Shown here: positions 46,732 through 55,161 of the stretch, one piece after another
Layout of the letters: each line of letters opens with the position of its first letter
How positions within the stretch are numbered: position 1 is the first letter of the stretch
Assembly (NCBI GenBank): GCA_945897805.1
Contig: CAMDFX010000013.1
Span: forward strand, 1 to 64,000
Source: Chryseobacterium gleum
GTDB lineage: Bacteria; Bacteroidota; Bacteroidia; Flavobacteriales_D; Crocinitomicaceae
Direction of reading: 5' to 3'
Length of the DNA stretch: 64,000 nucleotides
The notes under the pieces: model-generated
Database searches by the model: none
Told to the model about the DNA's origin: nothing
The model's input: only the letters and a program-made list of their open reading frames with translations
Position numbers and translations under genes: made by a program

Positions 46732-47748
46732 ATGAGAAGTTTAATCGCAAGTGTGGGTATTTTGGCAACGAGCTTTGCAAGCTACGCACAACCAGACGTG
46801 AATGGTGGTCCAATAAATGTGCCTGTTGAAGGTGTTATTGACGGGATTGTAATTCAAGAACACATTCCAACCAAAAAAATGATTCCTTACGAACATGTTC
46901 GTGAAGCGGACATGATTTGGAGTAAACGTGTTTGGAGATCAATAGACATGCGTGAGAAAATGAATCACACACTTTATTTTCCTTTTGATGAATTTTCTCC
47001 AGACGGAACAACATGGACAAGAAACTCTTCTCGTTGGAGTCTTTGGACAGTGATTAGAACAAACATTATCAATGCAAATGTTCAAGTTTACTATCCCTTT
47101 AATCCAGTGCAACAAGCTTCTGTAGATGGCGATCAATTCAAATATCCAGTAGCTGTGCAACCAGGAAAAAACTTCTATTCAGATTCATTGTATGCTAAAA
47201 GTCTAGTTGAATTTCAAGTGCTAGGTGCTGAAGAAGAAGGAGCTTTGATTCCAATTCCAAGCAGAATCCCGCCTTATGAAGATTCAGTTATTTCAATGCC
47301 TAATGGAGATTTGTTAGTTCAATATGAGCCAAGAAAGGTAATTTGGGTTACTTCAAAGGACATCGTGCAATATCGATTGAAAGAAGATTGGTTTTTTGAC
47401 AAAGAGCGTTCTGTGCTTGATGTTAGAGTTTTGGGAATTGCACCTGTAGTTTACAAAAAGAATTCAACAGGACAAATTGAAGGCATGAGAGAATTGTTTT
47501 GGCTTTATTTCCCGCAATGTCGTTTCGCATTCAATAATTATTTTGTGTACAATCCAAAAAATGATGCACAATGGATGAGTTTTGACGATTTATTTTGGAA
47601 AAGACAATTTGCTAGTACTATTTACAAACAAAGTAATGTATTTGATCGTAAGATTGAAACATACAGAGCCGGGGTTGACGCTTTGATGGAATCAGATAAG
47701 ATTACTGAAGAGATTAGAACTTTAGAGCACGATGTTTGGCATTTCTAG
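46732..47748 (+). CDS. gldN: T9SS ring protein GldN (PorN)
   Basis: 338 residues from the ATG at 46732 (MRSLIASVGIL, a signal peptide ending SYAQ). The frame extends back to a TTG at 46696, which would put an unlikely polar segment before the signal, so the ATG is preferred. The body is typical of GldN/PorN (EHVREADMIWSKRVWRSIDMREK, LFWLYFPQCRFAFNNYFVYN, and the end EEIRTLEHDVWHF). It binds GldK in the outer-membrane-associated ring. Last gene of the gldKLMN operon; a strong terminator follows. Confidence 0.95.
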   Translation: MRSLIASVGILATSFASYAQPDVNGGPINVPVEGVIDGIVIQEHIPTKKMIPYEHVREADMIWSKRVWRSIDMREKMNHTLYFPFDEFSPDGTTWTRNSSRWSLWTVIRTNIINANVQVYYPFNPVQQASVDGDQFKYPVAVQPGKNFYSDSLYAKSLVEFQVLGAEEEGALIPIPSRIPPYEDSVISMPNGDLLVQYEPRKVIWVTSKDIVQYRLKEDWFFDKERSVLDVRVLGIAPVVYKKNSTGQIEGMRELFWLYFPQCRFAFNNYFVYNPKNDAQWMSFDDLFWKRQFASTIYKQSNVFDRKIETYRAGVDALMESDKITEEIRTLEHDVWHF

Positions 47749-47770
47749 TGCATTGTTAAAATCATATTTT

Positions 47771-47802
47771 AAAGTCCTCACAGTTATGTGAGGACTTTTT
47801 TT
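47771..47802 (+). terminator. Rho-independent terminator after gldN
   Basis: AAAGTCCTCAC (47771-47781), loop AGTTAT, GTGAGGACTTT (47788-47798), then a T-run. Perfect 11-bp stem; ends the porP/gldKLMN transcript. Confidence 0.88.
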
Positions 47803-47960
47803 GTGCTAGAAAATTTAATGATTTAGAAATTTATCAACTAGACATTATTTGATTTAAATATGTAGCCCCTTAATATGCTGGTATATTTAAATAAAAAGAA
47901 ATCTATTTCTGTATCGGGGGCTGTTGGAATGAATGTTTACGGTTGAATAAAAACTTACTT

Positions 47961-48027
47961 AAAAGAACAAGAGCTCTAGACGGGCGTCCAAAGCTCTTGC
48001 TACACTAATCAACCTAACCTACTACTA
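47961..48027 (-). ncRNA. Candidate small RNA with own -7 box and terminator hairpin
   Basis: On the minus strand TACATTTG (48041-48034) fits the -7 consensus TAnnTTTG. About 7 bases later a transcript would begin with repeated TAG triplets (tagtagtag), followed by gttaggttgattagtg. It would end in a stem made of CAAGAGCT (47999-47992) and AGCTCTTG (47975-47968), with an inner small stem GACGCCCGTC, then TTCTTTT. That is promoter - ~65 bases - terminator with no ORF. The -33 TTG is only 13 bases upstream of the -7 box, which is short. The same hairpin might instead act in the leader of a plus-strand transcript. The rest of 47803-48271 shows nothing further. Confidence 0.4.
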
Positions 48028-48271
48028 CTAGTACAAATGTAATTGTTTTTTTTACAATAAGGGCATTTTATTTGATTATTTTCATTTTTTTTGGATAATG
48101 TTAGCAATTCATTTTTTGAAGAATAAATTATCTGATGATTATTGTGTCTTTTTTACACTAAGACTTGTTATTTTAGAAATATTGTTTGCTTATTTTTTTG
48201 TATTTCAAATTACGATATTAATCAGTAAATTCGTAAATTAATTAAGGTTTTATTAATTTTAAATTAAATCC

Positions 48272-48949
48272 ATGAGTTCAATATTAATCGTAGATGACGA
48301 AATTGATATTTTAGAAATATTAAAATACAATTTAATGAAGGAAGGATTTTCAGTGGAAGTTGCTACTAATGGATTAGATGGAATTGAAATAGCAAAAACT
48401 TTCAAACCTGATTTGATAATTTTGGATGTCATGATGCCACAGATGGATGGTGTCGAAGTTTGTGAAGCGCTCCGAAAACTTCCAGGATTTGAATCTACAT
48501 TAATTTGCTTTTTGACTGCGAGAGGCGAAGATTATAGTCAAATTGCTGGTTTGGATGCCGGGGCCGATGATTATATTTCAAAGCCCGTTAAACCGCGTGT
48601 ATTGATAAGTAGAATAAATGCCATTTTAAGACGAAAGTTTTCTCCCGCATTGGCCGAAGATGAAATAATACAAGATTTGGTCATCAATAGAGAGAAATAT
48701 TTGGTTTACAAAAATGGTGAGCCATTGCATTTACCTAAAAAAGAGTTTGAATTACTAGCATTATTAGCTTCTAGACCAGATATTGTTTTTGAACGAGATC
48801 AAATTTTAGAAAAAGTTTGGGGTTCCGATATTGTTGTTGGAGACAGAACAATTGATGTGCATGTAAGAAAATTAAGGGAAAAAATAGGGGATAACTATAT
48901 TAAAACCGTAAAAGGTATCGGATATAAGTTTGAATCTTCCCGCAAATAA
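48272..48949 (+). CDS. PhoB/OmpR-family response regulator
   Basis: 225 residues. Receiver domain (about 1-118): acidic pair DDE (8-10), phospho-acceptor Asp in LIILDVMMPQMDG (about 53), Thr in FLTAR and Lys in YISKPVKP (about 108). The C-terminal winged helix (about 130-222) has LPKKEFELLALLA and TIDVHVRKLREKIG. It binds DNA when phosphorylated. No kinase gene adjoins; the kinase may be the PhoR-like one at 53411. It lies 240 bases before the DUF47/PiT phosphate genes. Confidence 0.93.
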   Translation: MSSILIVDDEIDILEILKYNLMKEGFSVEVATNGLDGIEIAKTFKPDLIILDVMMPQMDGVEVCEALRKLPGFESTLICFLTARGEDYSQIAGLDAGADDYISKPVKPRVLISRINAILRRKFSPALAEDEIIQDLVINREKYLVYKNGEPLHLPKKEFELLALLASRPDIVFERDQILEKVWGSDIVVGDRTIDVHVRKLREKIGDNYIKTVKGIGYKFESSRK

Positions 48950-49160
48950 TTAAAGGCATTATTTTTATTTGTCAAAACATACTTTCTCAAAATTTTCTTT
49001 TGAATCAATTCTGTTAATGCAGTGGTAACATAGGGAATTTATATTATTTATAAGATGCTTTATACTAACACTTTGTCTAATTGAATGAATTTTGTGAATC
49101 ATTAAAATTATTATTACGTTAACATTTGTGTTTCCGTAAATAATCTCTAAAAAATCCACA

Positions 49161-49168
49161 TACTTTTG
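49161..49168 (+). promoter_or_regulatory. Candidate -7 box of the DUF47-PiT operon
   Basis: TACTTTTG fits TAnnTTTG, 19 bases before the ATG at 49188. No good TTG at N17-23 upstream. Confidence 0.3.
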
Positions 49169-49187
49169 CCAAACAATAAACAATAAA

Positions 49188-49829
49188 ATGGCGAATATTT
49201 TAAATTTCTTTCTCCCTAAAGATAGAGTGTTTTACACACTTTTTGAAACTGCAAGTTCAAACCTGGAATCCATAGCTGGCAAACTTGTTTTAGTAGTAAA
49301 CGAAGCAGATTTTAACAAAAGAGCTGCCATTATTTTGGAAATGGAAGATTTGGAGCATCAAAACGATGAATTAACCCACCAGATTTTTGTCGAGTTGGGA
49401 AAAAATTTCATTACACCCTTTGATAGAGAAGATATTCACAGTTTAGCGACTGCTTTGGATGATATCTGTGATTACATTTATTCATCAGCTAAAAAGATTA
49501 ATTTTTATAAAGTTGATCCATTTGATCAAGGAATTCAAAAAATGGCAGATGTAATTTATGACGCTGTTTTGGCTGTAAATAGCGCTGTTAGCGAATTGAG
49601 AAATTTGAAAAACACGCAAAAAATTGTTGAATGTGTCATCCGAATTAATTCAGCAGAAAATCAAGCAGATGATATATTCGATATGAGTATCGAACGTTTA
49701 TTTGATTCAGAGCCTGATGCAAAGCAACTAATTAAGAAAAGAGAAATTTATCAAATCATGGAAGTTGCAACGGACAAATGTGAAGATGCAGGAAACGTGA
49801 TTGAATCTATAGTTGTTAAATACGCGTAG
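49188..49829 (+). CDS. DUF47/PhoU-like accessory protein of the PiT transporter
   Basis: 213 residues, all helical, of the DUF47 (TIGR00153-type) family related to PhoU: FLPKDRVFYTLFE, FITPFDREDIHSLATALDDICDYI split over about 80-104, and EIMEVATDKCEDAGNVIESIVVKYA near the end. Members usually sit directly upstream of a low-affinity phosphate transporter and modulate it. Here the PiT gene starts 30 bases downstream, and the two form an operon. Confidence 0.92.
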   Translation: MANILNFFLPKDRVFYTLFETASSNLESIAGKLVLVVNEADFNKRAAIILEMEDLEHQNDELTHQIFVELGKNFITPFDREDIHSLATALDDICDYIYSSAKKINFYKVDPFDQGIQKMADVIYDAVLAVNSAVSELRNLKNTQKIVECVIRINSAENQADDIFDMSIERLFDSEPDAKQLIKKREIYQIMEVATDKCEDAGNVIESIVVKYA

Positions 49830-49859
49830 GTATTTACTTTAACCATCAAACAAGAAACT

Positions 49860-51326
49860 ATGTTTACATTATTAATCATTGTGATTGTTATTGCCTTATT
49901 GTTCGATTTGGTCAATGGTTTTCACGATGCGGCAAACTCAATAGCAACAGTTGTTTCTACAAAAGTTCTTTCTCCTTTTCAGGCTGTAATTTGGGCTGCA
50001 TGTTTCAATATCATTGCTTTCTGGGTCTTCGATATGAGTGTGGGAAATACGGTTGCAAAGACCGTAGATAATAGCGCGATTGATCTTTGGGTTATTTTGG
50101 CGGGATTAATTGCTGCAACTTTTTGGAACTTGTTGACTTGGAGACTTGGATTACCCTCAAGCTCTTCGCATACTTTGATAGGTGGTTTTGCTGGTGCAGC
50201 CGTTGCCCATGGTGGTTTTGGTGTTATTGCTACTGGTGAAATTTTGAAAGTTATTTTATTTATTTTCCTTGCGCCTTTTATTGGCGGAATTATCGCATTT
50301 GTGATTGCACTTGTTACCATCAGCAGGTCTTATGCAAAAAAAATATTTTGGATATTATTGCTTTCGGCGATTACAATTTATTTGATGATGTATATGATTG
50401 ATTACATGGATATGAAACCAATCATGATGTATATTGTAATAGGTATGCTAATCCTTTTTGTCTTAACTTACACTTGGTACCAATTATTTCATGGCAACAA
50501 ACAGTCTGCTATGAAAGAATCAAACATGTATAAAAAATTACAATTACTTTCCTCAGCTGCCTTTTCTTTAGGCCATGGTGGTGCTGATTCTCAAAAAGTA
50601 ATGGGTATTATTTGTGCAGCTTTGATGGTTTATGGAAATATGGCCAGAGATGGAAAAGTGGAAGGCGATATTCCGAAATATTTGCGAATCTCTGAAATGA
50701 TGCAAATCGAGTATCACAGTGAAGACGGTCATAAGCAAAAATTTAAGCCCGAATATCTTGTAACGGATAACTTGCATGAAGAGGGAGATCATTTACATAT
50801 TTACACAAAAGGCGATTCTATTTTTGATGCAAATTCAAAAGAAGTAATTTTTGTGAAAGATAAATTAAACAAAAAATACAAATATGCTTCTTTGTTTGAT
50901 GATCATATTAATAAAGAAAGTCCAACTTTATTAGCGGATCATACTATAAAAACCAAGGTGAAATCTGAGACAATGCCATTTTGGATTTCTTTTGGCTGCT
51001 ATTTGATGATTGGCTTGGGAACTTTAATGGGAGGTTGGAAAATTGTGAAAACAATGGGAACGAAAATCACGAAAGTGACACCTTTAGAAGGTGTTTGTGC
51101 TGAAACTGCGGGTGCTTTGACTTTATTCACCGTTTCACAATTAGGAATTCCCGTTTCAACAACGCACACAATCACGGGCTCAATTATTGGTGTTGGTGCG
51201 ATTAGAAGGCTAAGTGCAGTTAGATGGGGTGTAACTATTAACCTTTTGTGGGCATGGATTTTAACAATTCCTGTCAGTGCATTATTGGCTGCCGGAATTT
51301 ACTATTTCATCCTGCTTTTTAAATAA
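49860..51326 (+). CDS. PiT-family inorganic phosphate transporter
   Basis: 488 residues with about ten to twelve membrane helices. The two family signatures are present: FDLVNGFHDAANSIATVVST near the N-terminus (about 16-35) and GALTLFTVSQLGIPVSTTHT near residue 415-434, each half carrying the PiT repeat. A long hydrophilic loop (about 205-365) separates the halves, with residues such as LGHGGADSQKVMG (about 237-249). Proton- or sodium-coupled phosphate uptake in the inner membrane. Operon with the DUF47 gene; a terminator follows. Confidence 0.95.
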   Translation: MFTLLIIVIVIALLFDLVNGFHDAANSIATVVSTKVLSPFQAVIWAACFNIIAFWVFDMSVGNTVAKTVDNSAIDLWVILAGLIAATFWNLLTWRLGLPSSSSHTLIGGFAGAAVAHGGFGVIATGEILKVILFIFLAPFIGGIIAFVIALVTISRSYAKKIFWILLLSAITIYLMMYMIDYMDMKPIMMYIVIGMLILFVLTYTWYQLFHGNKQSAMKESNMYKKLQLLSSAAFSLGHGGADSQKVMGIICAALMVYGNMARDGKVEGDIPKYLRISEMMQIEYHSEDGHKQKFKPEYLVTDNLHEEGDHLHIYTKGDSIFDANSKEVIFVKDKLNKKYKYASLFDDHINKESPTLLADHTIKTKVKSETMPFWISFGCYLMIGLGTLMGGWKIVKTMGTKITKVTPLEGVCAETAGALTLFTVSQLGIPVSTTHTITGSIIGVGAIRRLSAVRWGVTINLLWAWILTIPVSALLAAGIYYFILLFK

Positions 51327-51344
51327 GATATTCGTTTTTACTTG

Positions 51345-51374
51345 AAAGTCCTGGAATTCCTTTTCAGGACTTTT
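51345..51374 (+). terminator. Rho-independent terminator
   Basis: AAAGTCCTG (51345-51353) pairs with CAGGACTTT (51365-51373), loop 11, T-rich end. Closes the phosphate transporter operon. Confidence 0.8.
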
Positions 51375-51504
51375 CTGTTTTGAATTGATTTGAAATCAAC
51401 TTTAATATTTTTACTTTGCTAAAATAGAACTAGTTTATATTTTTAAGTCGAAATGTTTGTGTTCGGATTGTTTTCAATATCTTTAATCAACTAAATATTT
51501 AGCG

Positions 51505-52302
51505 GTGGACAATTACATTGAAATTAATAAAAAATCCTGGAATAGCAGGGTCGAAACACATGTTGCATCTGAATTCTATGACATGGAAAATTTTCTGAAG
51601 GGAAAAAATTCTTTGAAATCGATAGAATTAGATTTGTTGGGAGATTTGAAAGGGAAGAAAGTTTTGCATCTTCAATGTCATTTTGGTCAAGATTCAATTT
51701 CTTTAACAAGAATGGGTGCAGAGGTTGTGGGTATTGACTTATCTGATAAAGCAATTGATAAAGCTAGAGAAATTGCTCATAAGCTCAATGCAAATGCAAG
51801 ATTTATACAAGCTGATATTTATGATTTAAAGAATCATTTAAATGAAGAGTTTGACATCGTTTTTACCAGTTACGGGACCATCGGCTGGTTACCCGATATA
51901 AATCGCTGGGCAGACATTGTTTCTCACTTTCTGAAGCCAGGCGGTCAATTTGTTTTTGTTGAATTTCATCCCGTTGTTTGGATGTTTGATGATGCTTTTG
52001 AAAAGGTGGCTTACAATTATTTTAATGTGGAAGCAATTATCGAAAATGAAACTGGTACTTATGCGGATAGAACTGCAAATATTGAACAATCATACATTAT
52101 GTGGAACCATGATTTAGGTGAAGTTTTAACTGCTTTGATAGCCAGTGGTTTGGAAATAAAACAATTTCAAGAATTTGATTATTCACCCTATAATTGTTTT
52201 CAAGGAACAGAAAAAGTAGAGGAAGATAAATACGTTATCAAGCATTTAGGAAACCGAATTCCGATGGTTTATGCTTTGAGTGCTGTAAAAAGTAGAAATT
52301 AA
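51505..52302 (+). CDS. SAM-dependent methyltransferase
   Basis: 265 residues from the GTG at 51505 (GTG GAC AAT TAC ATT GAA). Class I Rossmann methyltransferase: SAM motif VLHLQCHFGQDS (about 51-62), acidic VVGIDLSDKAI (about 72-82), then TSYGTIGWLPD (about 118-128), the type seen in Methyltransf_25/ubiE-like small-molecule enzymes. Target unknown. It is a single gene between the phosphate transporter and the second regulator pair, with no evident functional link. Confidence 0.85.
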   Translation: MDNYIEINKKSWNSRVETHVASEFYDMENFLKGKNSLKSIELDLLGDLKGKKVLHLQCHFGQDSISLTRMGAEVVGIDLSDKAIDKAREIAHKLNANARFIQADIYDLKNHLNEEFDIVFTSYGTIGWLPDINRWADIVSHFLKPGGQFVFVEFHPVVWMFDDAFEKVAYNYFNVEAIIENETGTYADRTANIEQSYIMWNHDLGEVLTALIASGLEIKQFQEFDYSPYNCFQGTEKVEEDKYVIKHLGNRIPMVYALSAVKSRN

Positions 52303-52650
52303 CGCGCTATTTTTGAAGGATTATATAATGTAAGTATATTATTTTTTTCATCTAGAACCTCAAACGTTCCAATCATATTATATTTAGTAAAATATTTTTG
52401 AAAGTCATTTCTAACATGAATTGTAATATTTTGCAACTTTGTTTTATCTAGTAAAAGATGGGGAATTTTGTGTGTAAGGTGCTTTTATACAATACTATAA
52501 TAATATTAATGTTCAAAGTTAAAAATCAATATCGGTAAATCGCCATATTCCGATTTTACTCCTTTTTAATAAAATACGAACTAAGTTCTTAGTAAGTTAA
52601 TAAAAAAGAACTAAATCCTTAACACAAGGGTAAACTTGTGGTAAAACCCA
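52303..52650. other. Intergenic with two hairpins upstream of the regulator-kinase pair
   Basis: Besides the palindrome at 52531-52559, a small hairpin CACAAG (52623-52628) / CTTGTG (52635-52640) lies 11 bases before the regulator's ATG, and gaactaagttc is palindromic nearby. These could regulate the two-component pair. No gene is seen. Confidence 0.4.
52531..52559. repeat. Copy of the cggaatatggcgat palindrome
   Basis: Read on the minus strand, this matches 30548-30568 in 20 of 21 positions. Locally ATCGGTAAAT pairs with ATATTCCGAT (8 of 10) around CGCC. Two copies 22 kb apart suggest a small dispersed element. Confidence 0.55.
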
Positions 52651-53421
52651 ATGAAAATCGAAGCTTTACTTTTGTGTTGTATGATAGCTTCAAATATAAC
52701 AGCAGAAACAATTCAGCCTATGCTAGGAAAAGTAAAAAGTGCTCAAACGATTTTATTAATTGACGATGAGCCAGATATTCTTGATTTTCTTCAATACAAT
52801 TTAGAAAGAGAAGGTTATAAAGTTTACACGGCACAAAATGGATTAGAAGGTGTTGAAATGGTTCAGAAAGTTAGGCCTTCCTTGGTTTTGATTGACGTCA
52901 TGATGCCAGTAATGGATGGAATTGAAGCGTGTTTTACAATTAGAAATGATTCAAGTATTCAACAGCCAATTATTGCTTTCTTAACTTCTAGATCTGAAGA
53001 TTATTCTCAAGTTGCTGGATTTGAAGCAGGTGCTGATGATTATATTTCAAAGCCAATTCGTCCAAGATTATTGGTGAGTAAAGTTGAATCTCTTTTGAGA
53101 AGATCGCGAGGTGACGTTCAAAGCGAAAAAAATCTATCTGTGTCTGGAATTTTTGTCAATAGAGAAAAGTTTATTGTTGAAAAGAAAGACGAACAAATTC
53201 AATTACCTAAAAAAGAATTTGAATTACTTGAATTACTGTTGAGTAAGCCGGGAAAAGTTTTTACCAGAGATGAAATATTAAACCTCGTTTGGGGAAATGA
53301 AGCCATCGTTGGTGAACGTACAATTGATGTTCATGTAAGAAAATTACGAGAAAAGCTGGGAGATGATTATATTCGCACTATAAAAGGTGTTGGATATACA
53401 TTTGTAGACAGTGAAAAATAG
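52651..53421 (+). CDS. PhoB-like response regulator (partner of the kinase)
   Basis: 256 residues as drawn. The receiver starts only at about residue 33 (TILLIDDEPDILDFL), with phospho-Asp in VLIDVMMPVMDG (about 88), FLTSRSEDYSQ and YISKPIRP. The winged helix has LPKKEFELLELL and TIDVHVRKLREKLG. The first ~20 residues (MKIEALLLCCMIASNITAE) look like a signal peptide, which a cytoplasmic regulator should not have. The true start may be the ATG at 52720 (Met24). Overlaps the kinase gene by 11 bases. It is a paralogue of the regulator at 48272. Confidence 0.92.
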   Translation: MKIEALLLCCMIASNITAETIQPMLGKVKSAQTILLIDDEPDILDFLQYNLEREGYKVYTAQNGLEGVEMVQKVRPSLVLIDVMMPVMDGIEACFTIRNDSSIQQPIIAFLTSRSEDYSQVAGFEAGADDYISKPIRPRLLVSKVESLLRRSRGDVQSEKNLSVSGIFVNREKFIVEKKDEQIQLPKKEFELLELLLSKPGKVFTRDEILNLVWGNEAIVGERTIDVHVRKLREKLGDDYIRTIKGVGYTFVDSEK

Positions 53422-54493
53422 CAAACCAGTAAATATGATCTTCGGTGGAAGTGCAATTATTTTTGTAATTACACTGATCATTGTTCTAGTTTTAGATTTT
53501 CAGGTACTTAATTTTCCTTTATGGGTTGTGGTTGCATTGCCTTTATCATTGGGTCTAGCATCTTTTGGGATTTTCTATTTTTTTGTCGAACGGTTCATAA
53601 ACGACAGGCTTAAGGTACTTTATCGATCAATCAGAAAAGGTAAAATCACCAAAGACAACATGAACTCTTTTAAAATGACAGACGAGGTTTTTGCTGAAGC
53701 TGAAAAATCCACCAAGATTTGGGTTGAGGAAAGACATGTTGAAATCTCCAAACTTCAAGAGCAAGAAGAATATAGAAGGGAATTTTTAGGCAATTTGGCT
53801 CATGAATTAAAAACGCCTGTATTCTCCATTCAAGGTTATATTTTGACTTTGCTTGACGGTGGATTAGAAGATCCAAATGTCAATCGCATGTTTTTAGAAC
53901 GCGCTTCTTTATCTGTGGATAGAATGGTCAATCTTTTGGAAGATTTAGATGAAATTACGAAGATGGAATCCACTAGATTCAAACTAGATTTGCAGAATTT
54001 TAATATTCGTGATTTGGTTAAGGAAGTTATTGAATCTTTGGAGTTAAAAGCAAATGAAAAAAATATCAGCTTAACTTTTCCAAAAGATACAAACTTTGTA
54101 GTTTATGCAGATAGAGCAAAAATCAGCCAAGTTTTGACCAATTTAATTAATAATTCAATCAATTACGGAAATGAAGGTGGAATGACAAATGTTCGTTTTT
54201 ATGAAATGAATGATTTGATTTTAATTGAAATTTCTGACAATGGTCCTGGTATTGATGAATATCATTTACCTAGATTATTTGAAAGATTCTATCGCGTTGA
54301 AAAAAGTAGAACGCGCAATGAAGGTGGTTCAGGACTTGGTTTGGCAATCGTAAAATACATTGTTGAATCTCACAAACAAAACATTACAGTTCGAAGTACC
54401 GTTGGATTAGGAAGTACATTTGCTTTTAGTCTAGATACTGCCAAAAACTCTAAAGAACAATTGGTGACGAGCAGAGGCGTGAAAATAAGATAA
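53411..54493 (+). CDS. PhoR-like sensor histidine kinase
   Basis: 360 residues from the GTG at 53411. Two membrane helices (about 10-30 and 35-60) with a very short outer loop, then a linker. The HisKA domain has the phospho-His in NLAHELKTP (about 130-138). The ATPase domain has an N-box QVLTNLINNSINYG, G1 DNGPGID, F-box LFERFYRVEKSR and G2 GGSGLGLAIVKY. The small sensor part means the signal is probably sensed in the membrane or via a partner, as in PhoR with the phosphate uptake system. Overlaps the regulator gene by 11 bases. Confidence 0.93.
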   Translation: MKNSKPVNMIFGGSAIIFVITLIIVLVLDFQVLNFPLWVVVALPLSLGLASFGIFYFFVERFINDRLKVLYRSIRKGKITKDNMNSFKMTDEVFAEAEKSTKIWVEERHVEISKLQEQEEYRREFLGNLAHELKTPVFSIQGYILTLLDGGLEDPNVNRMFLERASLSVDRMVNLLEDLDEITKMESTRFKLDLQNFNIRDLVKEVIESLELKANEKNISLTFPKDTNFVVYADRAKISQVLTNLINNSINYGNEGGMTNVRFYEMNDLILIEISDNGPGIDEYHLPRLFERFYRVEKSRTRNEGGSGLGLAIVKYIVESHKQNITVRSTVGLGSTFAFSLDTAKNSKEQLVTSRGVKIR

Positions 54494-54600
54494 AACCCCT
54501 ATTTAAATAAGGATTTTATCTATACGATTTCTTTGTAAAACCCTTTTCCAAATTTTATTCCTTCAATTCAGGATTTTTATTATTATTAAAATAATTTCAC

Positions 54601-55086
54601 CTAATCTTCATCATGATCATTTTCTGTATCCGAAACTGCTTGACCTTTTCTTATTTCAGTATGCCTAATTTCACCACCTGATGTTCCAGTTTTTTGCGCG
54701 AAGAAAACAACAACGAAACTTCCAGCCAAAACGAGGATTGCAATTAAGTTTGAAAATGATTTCTTTGTGTAATTTGACCAAAGCGCAACGATGGAAATGA
54801 ATCCCAAAGCATAAGAAAGCAGCGCAAAAGTTTCTGCCAATTCCTCGTGTTCATGGATAAAATGATGGTCGATTTTCGTTCCAATTTCTTCAACAATTTC
54901 TTCCGCACCTTCACCAGTATTAAACGCTGGAATGGTAAAAATCGCGCCTAAAATGAAAACCAAAAAGGCCGTTCTTTTGACAATTTCTGAACGAGTAAGA
55001 AATCCTCCAATCAGGATAATAATTCCAACAATTGGAAAAATAATAGGCAAATGATTAAAAATCATGTGTAAATGAGCGTCATTCAT
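54601..55086 (-). CDS. Small membrane protein near the metal efflux genes (DUF2231-like topology)
   Basis: 161 residues with four hydrophobic segments (about 10-27, 38-55, 86-105, 110-130). Conserved-looking polar spots are HMIFNHLP (about 7-14) at the start of the first helix, NTGEGAEE (about 56-63) and the His/Glu cluster HHFIHEHEE, which could bind a metal or haem. The tail is Asp/Glu/His-rich. Topology recalls DUF2231 proteins, but the match is not secure. It is downstream of the RND genes on the same strand with a 75-base gap, so a role in metal handling is likely. Confidence 0.6.
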   Translation of the reverse strand: MNDAHLHMIFNHLPIIFPIVGIIILIGGFLTRSEIVKRTAFLVFILGAIFTIPAFNTGEGAEEIVEEIGTKIDHHFIHEHEELAETFALLSYALGFISIVALWSNYTKKSFSNLIAILVLAGSFVVVFFAQKTGTSGGEIRHTEIRKGQAVSDTENDHDED

Positions 55087-55161
55087 GTTTTCAAGTTTTA
55101 AATTAATTCATGCAATTTACGTATTTTCTGACAGTCAAAAACCTTTGTTCTTGAAATTTAT

